64,000 bases of DNA, from the NCBI GenBank assembly GCA_039090855.1, contig CM077022.1:73370971-73434970 (forward strand), written 5' to 3'. Positions 9,426-19,875 of this stretch are shown here, one piece after another. The translations under genes were made by a program, and so were the position numbers. Position 1 is the stretch's first letter. Every line of letters starts with the position of its first letter. The notes under the pieces are model-generated. The model searched no databases. It was given only the letters and a program-made list of their open reading frames with translations, and was not told the origin of the DNA. The DNA is from Macrothele yani (Eukaryota > Arthropoda > Arachnida > Araneae > Macrothelidae).

Positions 9426-10636
9426 CACGGTGGTATCAGAATATGACCAGCCCTGGAATAACTGTGTACCCGCCCAGGCGTGTAACAAAGTGCAAGTGAC
9501 GAGATCGACCACACGGAGATATAAGCAGCCGGCCAGGACAGATGAGCCATAGTGCGTGACGTGAGCACAATGGGCAGAGGTAGTGATTTGACAGACGTTC
9601 AAAAAGGAATGATAATCGGCTACCGCGCCAAGGGTGGGAGAATTTCAGAAACAGCAGACTTCGTGGGCTGTTCGCGAGGTACTGTAGTAAGGGTGTACCA
9701 AGAATGGACAGCTGGCACACCGAGTACTTCCTGACGTCATAACTGTGGAGCCCCAAAGGCCATCGACCCCAGAGATGCCTCCGTCGACTGGTAAAGGGCA
9801 ATCAGTGCGCAACTGTGGTGCAATTGATCACGCAAATGAACGCTGGGGCACCCAGGTACGTGTCCCCGATAAAAGTAGAGCGAACCCTGTTACGCATGGG
9901 ACTCCGGAGTTGACACTACGTCAAGGCACCCATGTTAACCCAGGTCCATCGGCAACGACGCCTTTAGTTAGCATGGGACTACCGTCATTGGACAGTGGAA
10001 GAGTGGGGAAAAGGTTGCCTTCTCCGAAGAATCGAGGGTTCTACTCCACAGAAGTGACGGACGCTGGCGGATATGGCGTCAGAAACAAGATAACCAACAC
10101 CCGAACACCCTTGTCGGTCAAGAACAGGTGGGCAGTGGCAGTATGCATGTTTGCGGGAGGTTTTCCGGGTATGACCTGAGACCGCTGGTACCACTGGATG
10201 GGACCCTGAACGCCAACGGCTACCTGTCCATCCTCGCTGACCACAAGCATCCCTTCATGTTGGACGTTTACGCTGGTGGTGATGGTGTCTATCAACAGAA
10301 CAAAGCACCTTGCCATGTCGCTGAGGGAGTGCGTGACTGGTTCCAGCAACACGACAGCGATGTCTCCGTTCTGCCTTGGCCGGCGAAATCGCCCGACCTC
10401 AACCCAATAGAGCACTTGTCGGACTATTTGGATCGACAAGTTCGACGTGCCGACACACAACCACGTCATATCCGGGACCTCCGTGCTCTGCTTCAGTCCG
10501 AATGGGCACGTGTGCCTTGGGCGACCTTCCAGGGCCTCATTGCGTCCATGCCGCGCCGTCTCGCCGCTGTCATTCGTGCCAAAGGTGGTTATTCCCATTA
10601 TTAGGTCGGTAGGCATATTATTCTGATACGACAATG
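9426..10636 (+). mobile_element. Tc1 element, family shared with 32597-34037
   Basis: A 1211-bp element with inverted ends CACGGTGGTATCAGAATA and CATTGTCGTATCAGAATAA (complement). TA precedes the left end (9424-9425); the right flank is AA, a likely mutated TA. The second copy at 32597-34037 has the same ends and the same protein, and is 1208 bp without its SINE. Confidence 0.85.
9570..10604 (+). pseudogene. Tc1 transposase pseudogene, catalytic Asp residues lost
   Basis: The start at 9570 reads MGRGSDLTDVQKGMIIGYRA and then the helix-turn-helix GCSRGTVVRVYQEW; a stop follows at 9732. The second half is open from 10128 to 10604: LRPLVPLDGTLNANGYLSIL, LPWPAKSPDLNPIEHLSDYL (catalytic Glu kept) and MPRRLAAVIRAKGGYSHY at the end. 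The first catalytic Asp block reads AFSEESR instead of SDESR, and the second reads YQQNKAPCH instead of QQDNAPCH, so both Asp positions are changed. There are frameshifts between the two halves. The protein cannot be an active transposase. Confidence 0.9.
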
Positions 10637-10918
10637 AACGCGCCATTTAAAAATTGTTAATTCTCTGGGATGTAACTTTGTGGGTCCACAATTTCGTGGC
10701 GTAATAGAATAGAGTCCTGTCTGGTTTCAAATGGATGCACTTTGGATCCGCAGAAAAAAAAAAAATCTGTTAATTCATGAGTTCCATATCGAAGTATTGA
10801 TCTCAGATTCTTAGTTGTGATGATTTCACTTAATCTGGAATCAGGATTTTTATAGACAGTCTTCAAAAGAGGGATTTGATTTTCATAGGTTTTATGATTT
10901 TCGCAGTGCGATAAAATA
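10637..10918. other. Unassigned spacer between two Tc1 elements
   Basis: Contains a 12-bp poly(A) at about 10754 and nothing else recognisable. Confidence 0.4.
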
Positions 10919-11722
10919 CAATCGTGGCCAAAAGTCCTGCACCAGTAGACCGAAAGTCAATTTTTGATGTTTGAAGTCAACTTATACAGCGTGATGGTAA
11001 AGTCAGGAATACATATGATACATCATTTTAAAGGAACTTTTATACTGAATTCAAATATTTTTACAGAATATTATTACCAGTAATAGAAGTGAAGTTATAA
11101 GCAAAAGTACAGCGTGTAGTCATGAAAAGGAAAAAAAAATAGTGGAATTTGTGAAATTAGTGTACAATGCATTTAACGTAAAATTACTGTACAGTACATT
11201 ATTGAAACTTGCAGGACAAGCAAAATACGCTTTAATATTTAATTGGATAATCACGGTTTCTTAGTAACAAAGTGCACCTTCTTGGCATGGAACTAATGAG
11301 CTTCTCTAGTTGTCCATTGGTGATAACACGGTGCCATACGGCCCTTACAGACTCAATTAATGCTGTTGAGATTTTGTTGACGGATCGTTTGCTTCAATCT
11401 CACTTACAGATTCTCTATGGGATTAAGATCCGGTGACGGTGCCGGCAAATGAAGTTTTCTTATAACTTTTCGATTAAACTACTCGTCAACCAACTTTGAC
11501 CGATGACATGGCGCGTTATCGTCTTAAAAGATAAAATTCTGCAAACCCATGTCTTATGCAGATTACCGGTAGCAGCTTGGACTCCAAAATATCCGCATAT
11601 TTCGATCCATTCCATGTGCCATCAACAATGTACAGACGGCCAACACCACTGGCTGAAATACAAGACCATAACATCACCGAATGTGGGTGCTTGATTGTTG
11701 GCTGCGTGCCGCATGCCTTATA

Positions 11723-13261
11723 CACTGCCGGACAATTGCTAAGGACGGATGACAATAGCAACGATAGCAACCATAAAATGGAAGGCAGGAAGATGTGGAA
11801 ATAAGCATAAGTGCGGGATACAGTAAGACGTGTTGTGCGTATGCAAATTTTGGATTGCCGAACTTGTTCGTGACGTCATAGCGCTGATAAGAGATATAAA
11901 GGATTTGACGCGTATTGACCGTTGTTGTTCAAACGCAAAGTTGAAAGGGAAAGAATCAATTGACGAACTTGCAATTTTCAGTATGTCTTCCCGACATCAC
12001 CTAGATGATTTTACGCGTGGCCGTATTATTGGCAAGATTGAAGAAGGGCGAAAAATAACAGATGTTGCCAGGGAGTTCGACGCCAGCCACAGTGTTGTTT
12101 CAAGGCTTTGGAAATCATTTCAAACAAATGGAGAGTGTAGCAAACGTCACGGGGGAGGTCGTGTTCGCAGTACGACACCTGCAGAAGATCGGTACATAGT
12201 GCTATCAACAAAAAGACACCGGCGCAGCACAGCTAGTGAGGTAGCAAATCAGTTTATGGCTGCTACTGGCAAGCGGATCTCCCGAAAAACAGTCGCCAGA
12301 CGTTTGAATGAAGGAGCACTATACGCCTGCCGTCCTGTTGTGTGCATCCCATTGTCCAGACGTCACCGTACCGCCCGTTTGCAATGGTGCCATCAACATC
12401 GCAATTGGACTGATAACGACTGGTCTGCTGTCCTCTTCTCAGATGAGAGTAGATACAGTCTATCATCTGATTGTCGACGACAACTGATCTGGCGTGATAG
12501 TGATACTGCATATTGTCCAGCAAACATACAGGAAAGGGACCGATATCCGACATGTAGAGTCATGGTATGGGCTGGCATCATGATCAATGGCCGTACGTCC
12601 CTCTATGTGCTTCCAACTGGGACTATGGCTGGCCAACGACACATTAATGATGTTCTGCTACCTCATGTTCGCATGTTCCGTGGTGCTGTCGGTGATAGAT
12701 TCATTTTCATGGACGACAACGCAACATGTCATCGAACAGTCGCTGTCCAGGAGTGTTCTGAGAGCGAGGATATTCAACGCCTCGTAGGGCCAGCACGTGC
12801 TCCAAATCTGAATCCTATTGAAAATGTGTGGGATGCTTTGGGGAGGAGTCTTGCTGGTCGCCAATGCCCTCCAATAAACAAGGACACCCTCATCCGTGCA
12901 CTGACAGAGGAATGGGATAAATTACCCCAACAGCTGCTTGATAATGTTGTGCAAAGCATAACACGACGTGTGGAATCTTGCATCGCCCTCCATGGTGGCC
13001 ATATCCCGTATTGACATCTTACGCCGGAACGCCTGCGAACGGTAATTGCATTTTTCACGTTTACGTATTCTGCCCAAAATGGTCTGTTTGTCCCTTGAAC
13101 ACGTTCCAAAGCCTTCTGGATTTCAGAGCACAATAAATTGTCTTTCTTGTAATGTCCTGGCATTCTGACATTATTTTATTTCACTTGGCATCCAACCACA
13201 CTTACTTTTTTATGCGCTATATAGCCGTTTATGATCCGTCCTTAGCAATTGTCCAGCAGTG
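11723..13261 (+). mobile_element. Complete Tc1 element with an intact transposase gene
   Basis: A 1539-bp element with 28-bp inverted repeats (first bases CACTGCYGGACAATTGCTAA, one mismatch between ends) and TA on both flanks (11721-11722 and 13262-13263). It contains one uninterrupted transposase gene. It is nested in an older Tc1 and nothing is inserted in it, so it is among the youngest elements of the window. Confidence 0.95.
11983..13014 (+). CDS. Intact Tc1-family transposase
   Basis: A 343-residue transposase expected to bind the 28-bp element ends and move the element between TA sites in the nucleus. The N-terminus has a helix-turn-helix (FTRGRIIGKIEEGRKITDVA, then DASHSVVSRLWKSFQ) and a GGGRVRSTTP linker, then a second DNA-binding half (ASEVANQF, ISRKTVARRLN). 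The catalytic triad is visible: Asp154 in LFSDESRYS, Asp245 in FMDDNATCH and Glu280 in LNPIENVWD, with exactly 34 residues between the last two (DD34E). The C-terminus ends HGGHIPY. The open frame extends upstream to 11830, but 11983 (MSSRHH) is chosen because homologous Tc1 proteins begin there and the upstream residues look like untranslated leader. Length fits the family (about 340). The block PARAPNLNPIEN differs from the usual SPDLNPIEN. No frameshift or stop is seen. Expression is not shown by sequence. Confidence 0.93.
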   Translation: MSSRHHLDDFTRGRIIGKIEEGRKITDVAREFDASHSVVSRLWKSFQTNGECSKRHGGGRVRSTTPAEDRYIVLSTKRHRRSTASEVANQFMAATGKRISRKTVARRLNEGALYACRPVVCIPLSRRHRTARLQWCHQHRNWTDNDWSAVLFSDESRYSLSSDCRRQLIWRDSDTAYCPANIQERDRYPTCRVMVWAGIMINGRTSLYVLPTGTMAGQRHINDVLLPHVRMFRGAVGDRFIFMDDNATCHRTVAVQECSESEDIQRLVGPARAPNLNPIENVWDALGRSLAGRQCPPINKDTLIRALTEEWDKLPQQLLDNVVQSITRRVESCIALHGGHIPY

Positions 13262-14155
13262 TATCTTTCACCAGCCCGACGACGTACATAGATATTTCCA
13301 TTATTAGCAGAAAAAGTAACAGTTGTTTCATCACTGAAAATAACATTTCTATATTCATCACCAGTTCAATTCTTGTGTGCCTTGGCCCAAGCAATTCTTT
13401 TGAGCCGTTATTGTTCAATAAGGAAAGGTTTTCGTGCAGCTTTTCGTGCAGTCAGTTCATTTTCTTGTAGCCTACGACGAACTGTATGTGCAGATGCAGT
13501 AATGCCTACTTCATTCTCCCACTGATTTCTTAAATCAGTGGCTGTTTTAAACTTTGATTTTAAGGAACGACGAATCAACATGCGATCATCACGTTCAGTA
13601 CACAGCCTTGGTCGACCTGCACTTTTTCTGTTTCCCACACATCCAGTTTCTGCAACTCTTGTAATGGTGCGCAAGACAGTGGAATGTTAACAGCAATTTT
13701 ACGACTACTGAATCCAAGTTCATGCAAAGTAATAATTTTTGTCCTCGTTTGAAGAGGCAGGATCAATTTTCGGGTCTTTGACATTCCGAAATTCAAATAT
13801 CACCAGGAATTCTGCATAAACGTCCATCAACTGACTACAAGAAGCTGCGTTCTAATTCGGCAGACGATTCTACACATCTCACTAGCGGACGTCGGAGAAA
13901 GCTTTAGTGGATTAGCGGGGCGTGAACGCTTTTTCAGAACTGGATTTGTGTTTCCTCACTTGCACATTTTTGCTTGTAACTTCACGTCTGTTACTGGTAA
14001 TAACAATCTGTAAAACTATTTGAATTCAGTATAAAAGTTCCTTTAAAATGATGTATAATATGTATTCCTGACTTTATCATTACGCTGTATAAGGTGACTT
14101 CAAACATCAAAAATTGACTTTCGGTTTACTGGTGCAAAACATTTGGCCACGATTG

Positions 14156-14479
14156 TATATGTAACGCTCATGTTTTTCTTTCGCCGCGAATAAATAAGTC
14201 ATTCTTGAGGAACATCTTATACTCCTCAAGAACATAAATTTTACAATAGTATTTAACATTTTGAAATTTCGTTTATACGTTTTTTACGTTTATACGGTTT
14301 TTAAGGCCATCCCTAGAAAAACGCATAACTGAGGTTCTAATATCTTGCTCGGCACTGCAGCGGATAATGATGAAAGAGATTTGAGGAATCCGGAACTTTA
14401 GTAGCAAGTCCACGATGTGGAAGATAATCAATTTCTGTTTCAGCTGCGGCGACAGTTTCACAGGAAATCGAAACATTTC
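14156..14479. other. Unassigned spacer
   Basis: Contains an inverted repeat around 14200-14230 (TTGAGGA/TCCTCAA, about 25 bp overall) but no gene. Confidence 0.4.
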
Positions 14480-15340
14480 GATGTCATCTTCACATGGGGA
14501 ATCAAGTGCTCGTTAAGTTACGCGTCGAACTCGCATTTCATATGGGACTGTTTGGAGAGCACTAAGACTAGTTCTTCGCAGATATGCTTACAAAATTCAA
14601 CGCCTTCAGGAACTGAAAGCTCCCAATTTCGCGAAGCGGAGAGATTTTGTAACATTGGCTTTTCGGAAAATGGATGAAAACGAGAACTGGCTGCCAAATG
14701 TTTTATAGACAGACGAAGCACCCTACGCTCTCAACGGAGCAGTAAACACAAAAAACTTCCCGAATTTGAGCAACGGAAAATCTCCGAGCTGTTACAGAAA
14801 CTCCACTCCATCAGCCAAAAGTCATAGTGTGCTGTCGGTTTACGTCGTCCTTCATTATCGGCTCTTTTTTCTTCAAGGAAATCCGTGATACTGCTTTCGA
14901 AACCGTCTCTGTCACAGGTACGCGTTACGCAGAACGTTTGCGGGACAACATTATTCCGAGCTTGCAAGAGAGGCATGCACTGAATGCTGTAACATTCATT
15001 GCGAGATGGAGTGCCACCGCACATCGCGTCTCTTGTCAAAGAACTCCTGAAGTGAACGTTTGAAGAACATCGTGTGATCAGCCGTCATTTTCGACACGAA
15101 TGGTCACCCAGGTCTCCAGATCTCACACTATGTTAGTTTTGGTTAGGGGACTACCTGAAGTCGTGGGTGTACAGAGATCGTCCCACATCAGTGGTCATGT
15201 TGAAAGACTATCGGACATCATGTGCCAGGCATACCAACGGATATGCTGTTTAATGCTGTCCATGTTGTCTTCTCTCATCTGCAGGCAGTGCTCGCGAATG
15301 TTGGACACCACATCGAGCACTTATTACCGTAAGTAACCTT
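14480..15340 (+). pseudogene. Mariner-like (DDxD) transposase pseudogene
   Basis: A plus-strand transposase remnant of the IS630/mariner group. Blocks in order are RRYAYKIQRLQELKAP, RRDFVTLAFRKMDENENWLP, TDEAPYALNGAVNTKNFPN (first Asp), SFIIGSFFFKEIRDTAFETV, TRYAERLRDNIIPSLQERHA and a block equal to RDGVPPHIASLVKELLK (second Asp), then HRVISRHFRHEWSPRSPDLT. The third acid position, usually CDFW, reads C-stop-FW. Several frameshifts occur. The mariner-type end ACTTTTGGCTCACCCGGTAT follows at 15561. The N-terminal DNA-binding half is missing or too decayed. Confidence 0.8.
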
Positions 15341-15454
15341 GTGTGCACGTTGCGTCAATATTAACTTTCTATAACCCACAATTAATCATTTGGCTGTAGA
15401 GCCATCTGGCGACCATGAATAAAACTAAAATGTCCAGTAAATGTTTTAAATTCA

Positions 15455-15478
15455 CAAAAAAAAAAAAAAAAAAAAAAT
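15455..15478. repeat. Poly(A) tract
   Basis: About 23 A after a region without clear retroposon structure. Confidence 0.7.
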
Positions 15479-15560
15479 CCATACTATGTGTATTTCTGTG
15501 CAAACCGCATTGCAGTACTGTCAAAACTCAGCAAATTATTGATTTTTAAAGTTTTGCGCG

Positions 15561-15629
15561 ACTTTTGGCTCACCCGGTATGATAATACAGTATATACTAC
15601 GGTATATTGACTTTTGGCTCACCCGGTAT
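15561..15629 (-). repeat. Two direct copies of a 20-bp mariner-type end
   Basis: ACTTTTGGCTCACCCGGTAT occurs identically at 15561-15580 and 15610-15629. On the complement it reads as a mariner end (ATACCGGGTGAGCCAAAAGT). The first copy is a good candidate for the 3' end of the transposase remnant at 14480-15340. Confidence 0.7.
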
Positions 15630-15639
15630 TCATGTGATC

Positions 15640-16057
15640 ATATTAAGGTATATCTTATTGATGTTAATAGACTACACACAGGATTTAGAATAAGATGACA
15701 ATACCTTTTCCAGAACTGAAAAATATAAAAATACATTGTGGTATTGGAACCTCACTCTAACGAGTAAATATCCAGAGATTATGAAAAAGGTTAATAATTT
15801 TACGACCTTTAAGAGATTCCTTAAAAATTTGCGTTTGTCTTGAATGTAATTGTTCATGTGACAAAGTATTACTGCGGATTTGATTGGTATATATGATTCA
15901 TGAATTTATTAATAGTTTCCTGCATTTAATATAAAGTACGACGTACAGTGCGTGTTTGGGGTTTTGTACTAGCCATCGGAGGCGTAACTAGGCATTTTTG
16001 CGCCCATGGCAAACTACAGAATGTTGATGTTGCTCTCCCCTCTGTTTTTCTATTGTA
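15640..16057. other. Unassigned AT-rich spacer
   Basis: No coding or repeat structure recognised; a GC-richer patch lies near 15975-16010. Confidence 0.4.
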
Positions 16058-17330
16058 TTAGGTGTACAAATAAGTTTTAAATCGTTTTAAAACAACGGAA
16101 CATGCAATTTGAGAGAAAAAAACAATACCTTTACGAATCAAAATATGCGCCGTCATTATCTATCACCTTCCGCCATCGGTCAGGCAGCTGACGTATTCCA
16201 GCCATGAAGAATACTTCGTCGTGTGACGCGATGAAGTCGTCAACCCATTTTTGCGCTTCGTCACATGTTCGGAACCGTACAGCAGACAAACCATGCTGCG
16301 TCAATTGGAACAAATGATAGTCTGAAGGGGCTATGTCGGGACTATACGCCGGGTGCTCCAAAACTTCCCAGCCAAGCGTCAATAACGTTTCTTTGACCGA
16401 TTTCGCGACAAGCGTTGCCATGCAGTAATTTCACGGGACGCAATCCTTTGCCTGTGAATGGACGTTTCCGACAAATTACCGGGTTCAATCGCAGCAATTG
16501 TTGCTTGTAGCGATCAGCAGTAACAGTTTGACTCTGTTGCAATAGCACATAATAGCATAATAGAGCACACCCTTCGTACCCACTAGATACAGAACAAAAC
16601 TTTCTTGTAGTGAGTATTGCGTTTCGGTGTAGAGGTCGTTGCTTCCCCAGTGTTTTTTACAATTGGGATTGTTGTACCATATCTACTTTTTCATCACCCG
16701 TAACGGTTTTTCACAAGACAGACTTTCTGTGTTGTTTATTAAACAGATTCAAACACTTCATGGCACTCTCATCCTTGTTCCTCTGGCTCAGGTCATGTGG
16801 CACCCATTTGCTTTCCTTCTGAATCTTTTCCGTTGCGCGTAAACGATTGGAAATTGTTTGTTCAGCTAGTTCTTTTTGCGTTTGTTCCCCAATTATTCAG
16901 CTAGTTTTTTTTTTTTGCGTTTCAGACGAATCTTCATCCAGCAATGCTTGCAGTTTCTCATGTGCGGGGCGTCGTTACATTCTCGATTTCTAATATCAAA
17001 ATCACCTGATTTAAACAGTCCAAACCAAACCTCACACTTGCTTTTCGATTCAATATTGTCCCCCAGAACCGAACAGATGGATGCACATGCTCCTGCAGCA
17101 CTTTTCCCTTGAAATTCATAACGAATGCAGTGTTGAAAAAATGCAATATCGCTTGCCATTTTTCACCTACTGATGTGCAAGTGCGTTTGACTCTTGGACA
17201 AACTTCTGCGTCACATTTTACACTCTGGACCAGTTACGGTCACATGACAAAAACGCAGGGGAATGTCGGATATGTAAATTAGCGGTATACGTCACACAAA
17301 AAACTGTTTAAAACTTATTTGTACACTTCA
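16058..17330 (-). mobile_element. Mariner element, 1273 bp
   Basis: Inverted ends TTAGGTGTACAAATAAG and TGAAGTGTACAAATAAG (complement), flanked by TA at 16056-16057 and 17331-17332. Length is typical of mariner. It directly abuts the Tc1 that begins at 17337. Confidence 0.9.
16131..17159 (-). pseudogene. Mariner transposase pseudogene
   Basis: From 17159 the frame reads MASDIAFFQHCIRYEFQGKS, CEVWFGLFKSGDFDIRNREC and CKHCWMKIRLKRKKKKLAE (N-terminal DNA-binding half). Then frameshifts, TVTADRYKQQLLRLNPVICR, and LLHGNAC where the second catalytic Asp should be (usually LLHDNARPH), so Asp is now Gly. The last frame (16421-16131) reads AKSVKETLLTLGWEVLEHPA and YSPDIAPSDYHLFQ with the third Asp (D34D type), then GIRQLPDRWRKVIDNDGAYF. 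The enzyme is dead by frameshift and by loss of the second Asp. Confidence 0.9.
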
Positions 17331-17379
17331 TATATACGCTGAGTGATCACTGAATTATGACCACCTTTCGCCTTCAGTA

Positions 17380-18666
17380 CAGCGGCTATCCAATGTAACA
17401 TCGATTTAATAAGATGGCGGAAGCAGTTGGGAGGTGCGGCCAACCAAGCTGTGCAATGCGGCCTGCAGTGGAGGTATTGAGGTGATTGATATATGCGGAC
17501 GCCTGATATGCCGTTCCATAGTGTCCCACAAGTACTCTGTGGGATTGATATCTGGGGAGTTCTGAGGCCAATCGATATGCTGGAAGTCTGAACTGTGTTC
17601 CTCAAACCATTCCTGCACAACGTTGGACCTGTGGCTTGGCACATTGTAATCTTGGAAGACATCGTCGCCATTCAGGAAAAAGTACAAGATTGCTGGATGC
17701 ACAGAGTGAGCAAGCAATTCACGATAGTGGGCATCTGTCATACGTTGTTCCACATTTAACATGTTCCCAGGTAAACATGCCCCACACCATACCCTCCTCC
17801 GGCTTGCATTGTGGAGACCATGCAGGATGCATAGAGTACCTCATATTGTTTGCGCCAAATACATACACGATCATGCACGGAGTGGTGTAAAAAACGCCAC
17901 TCGTCAGACGTCTAACTTACGTCATCTTTGCACTACGCGAGTCTTGCGCCGATGAACCGTATTTAGGAGAGATTGTCGTCTGGGTTGTCAGCTGTTATAG
18001 CCCATACTTGCGTGCGTGCGACGAATGATCATGACAGATATTGTTCTGAGTTTACTTCTGTTGTATTTTTTGGATAGTGAACTGTTGAACGGTGCTGTAG
18101 GGCCGCGGATGGCCTAGTGGTCAACGTTCGTGACTGCCACGGAGGAATCTCAGGTTCGATCCGGGGCAGGTACGAACGCTCGAACCACTAAATATCCGCC
18201 GTGCGTCCGATGGGCACCTTACGCCGTCGGATCCCAGGTAATGCCCCCCCCCATCCCTGGTAGTAAATAAGGGCGTCTTCTACCTCGCTTCCGTGTCACT
18301 TTCCTATCGGGCACTCTAGCCTAAATCTCCTAGCTTCCTATTTCAAAATCTGTTTAAGGCCTGGGGTCAGACACTCCCTTCATAAAGTCCTCTGCATATG
18401 ATCTGATCTGATCTGAACAGTGCTGTCTGTGTCTGTTGGCCTGCATTATTAGTCTCACTTTTCACACCAGTCTTTCGCGGTCCTGCGCAGTTTTGACTTC
18501 TGGTCGTTGTTTGACCATTTCCATGCCAGTTCGGATACACTTTAACTACAGCTGCTTGCGAACACCCACCAGTTCATCCGTTTGAGAAATTGAGGCACCA
18601 GCTCTCCGAGCTCTCACATTCTGACCTTCAAAGTCTGATAAATCCTTCTGTTTACCTATCACACTC
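17380..18666 (-). pseudogene. Tc1 transposase pseudogene, start codon and Asp lost
   Basis: The protein begins near 18666 with IGKQKDLSDFEGQNVRARRA, where ATA has replaced the expected ATG. An S2 SINE interrupts the N-terminal half. The rest reads TSDEWRFLHHSVHDRVCIWR (first Asp), then NMLNVEQRMTDAHYRELLAH, VFQDYNVPSHRSNVVQEWFE, IDWPQNSPDINPTEYLWDTM (Glu kept) and near the end SIPPLQAALHSLVGR. The second catalytic block is QDYN instead of QDDN, so Asp became Tyr. The last part runs in a shifted frame. Not functional. Confidence 0.88.
18099..18414 (+). mobile_element. SINE family S2 (tRNA-derived), copy 1
   Basis: A 316-bp SINE with A box TGGCCTAGTGG and B box GGTTCGATCC, and a tail of (TGATC)n-like repeats. 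A 12-bp target duplication GAACRGTGCTGT flanks it (18087-18098, 18415-18426). The second copy is at 30572-30871. Confidence 0.93.
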
Positions 18667-19875
18667 CGAATTTTACTACCTACTGCTCCGCTCACACCTT
18701 ATTTATGTTACGTCGGTCGACTAATCGCGCCCTCTCGGAAATCACGTGGGAAACGTGTCTCATCCATTTTCGATGGAGGTGGTCATAGTTCAGTGATCAC
18801 CAGGTGTGTATACAGGGTGGTCGAAAAGTCCCTTAGGGGTTTCGATCGACAACTGTACAAAAACCAACAGATCTACAGCAATGCGGTTTGCAGCATTTGA
18901 AAGAGTAAGTATTTGAGTTTTTAACGCCATCTCTTTCCAACAGATGGCGTCACGTGCTCGCAAATATCGACGCCGACTGCAAAACAACTGAAAATGTCGT
19001 CGCCGCAGGAGAAAGCAATGTGCGTGTGTTATTTCTTTGACACGAAGTCTGTGAATACGGGACAAAAAAATTGCCGTCGGACATATGGGCAAGATCCACC
19101 GAGTGAGTTCAGTATCAGAGCGTGGCAGAAGAAATTCTTGGATACTGGATGCGCCCTGGACCGGTAAAAAGTGGGAGACCCCATTAAACTGTGCAGAGCC
19201 TACAGGAGATTTTCGCCCACAGTCCTAGCAAGTCCACGAGAAGGGCCTCTTTACAACTGAATGTTCCACGATCCACATTAATGGGAGTGCTTCACAAACG
19301 CCTGAAACTAACCGCATACAAAGTGCAATTCCTACACTAGATTAAACCGAACGATGGATCTGAGCGCTTAGCATTCGCTCGGGATATGTTGGAGCGGCAG
19401 TTGATTAAAGTTTCATACGCCGTATAATGTTCTCGGATGAGGCAATCTTTTACGTGCACGGAAAAGTCTACATTCAGAACGCTCGTATATGGGGCAGTGA
19501 AAACCCACATTCAGTCAGGGAGCCGTCACGCACAGTCCAAAGGTGAATGTTTGGTGTGGGCTCAAGCATAATCGTGTAATTGGGCCATTCTTCTCCGAGC
19601 CCACAGTGCAAATGAATAATTACCTGAACATGCTTCAGAACTTTGCGGTTCATCAACTACAGGGTTTGCAACCAAACGTCATACTGCAACAAGATGGTGC
19701 TCCCCCACATTGGGACTTGACGTTCGTTAATACCTGAACCGTGAGTTTTCCGACAGATGGATTGGCAGAGATGGTCCCATTCCTTGGTCACCCCGGTCCC
19801 CGGATATCACTCCTTTAGACTTCTTCAACTGAGGTTATATCAAGGACATAGTTTACCGGGAAAGATTAAGCAGCC

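Larger units (their letters stand above)
11270..13784 (-). pseudogene. Tc1 transposase pseudogene split by a younger Tc1
   Basis: From the ATG at 13784 it reads MSKTRKLILPLQTRTKIITL and LGFSSRKIAVN (helix-turn-helix), then a frameshift, then AETGCVGNRKSAGRPRLCTE with a GRPR hook, ENEVGITASAHTVRRRLQE and, past a stop, NVIFSDETTVTF (first catalytic Asp block). The frame is cut at codon Tyr of GERY by the nested element; beyond it comes KACGTQPTIKHPHSVMLWSC and VDGTWNGSKYADILESKLLP, then decay. The second Asp and the Glu are not clearly preserved. Joining at the TA target restores continuity across the insertion, which confirms the insertion point. Confidence 0.85.
10919..14155 (-). mobile_element. 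Older Tc1 with about 188-bp inverted repeats
   Basis: Long inverted repeats at 10919-11107 and 13968-14155, beginning CAATCGTGGCCAAA and roughly 90 percent alike, flanked by TA on both sides (10917-10918, 14156-14157). Without the nested element at 11723-13261 and one TA it is 1696 bp. The coding region runs on the minus strand. Confidence 0.9.
17337..18808 (-). mobile_element. Tc1 element carrying an S2 SINE
   Basis: Inverted ends containing TGATCACTGAATTATGACCA and TGATCACTGAACTATGACCA (complement). TA lies at 17335-17336 and 18809-18810. Net of the SINE at 18099-18414 it is 1144 bp. It is sandwiched between two mariners at adjoining TA dinucleotides. Confidence 0.9.
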
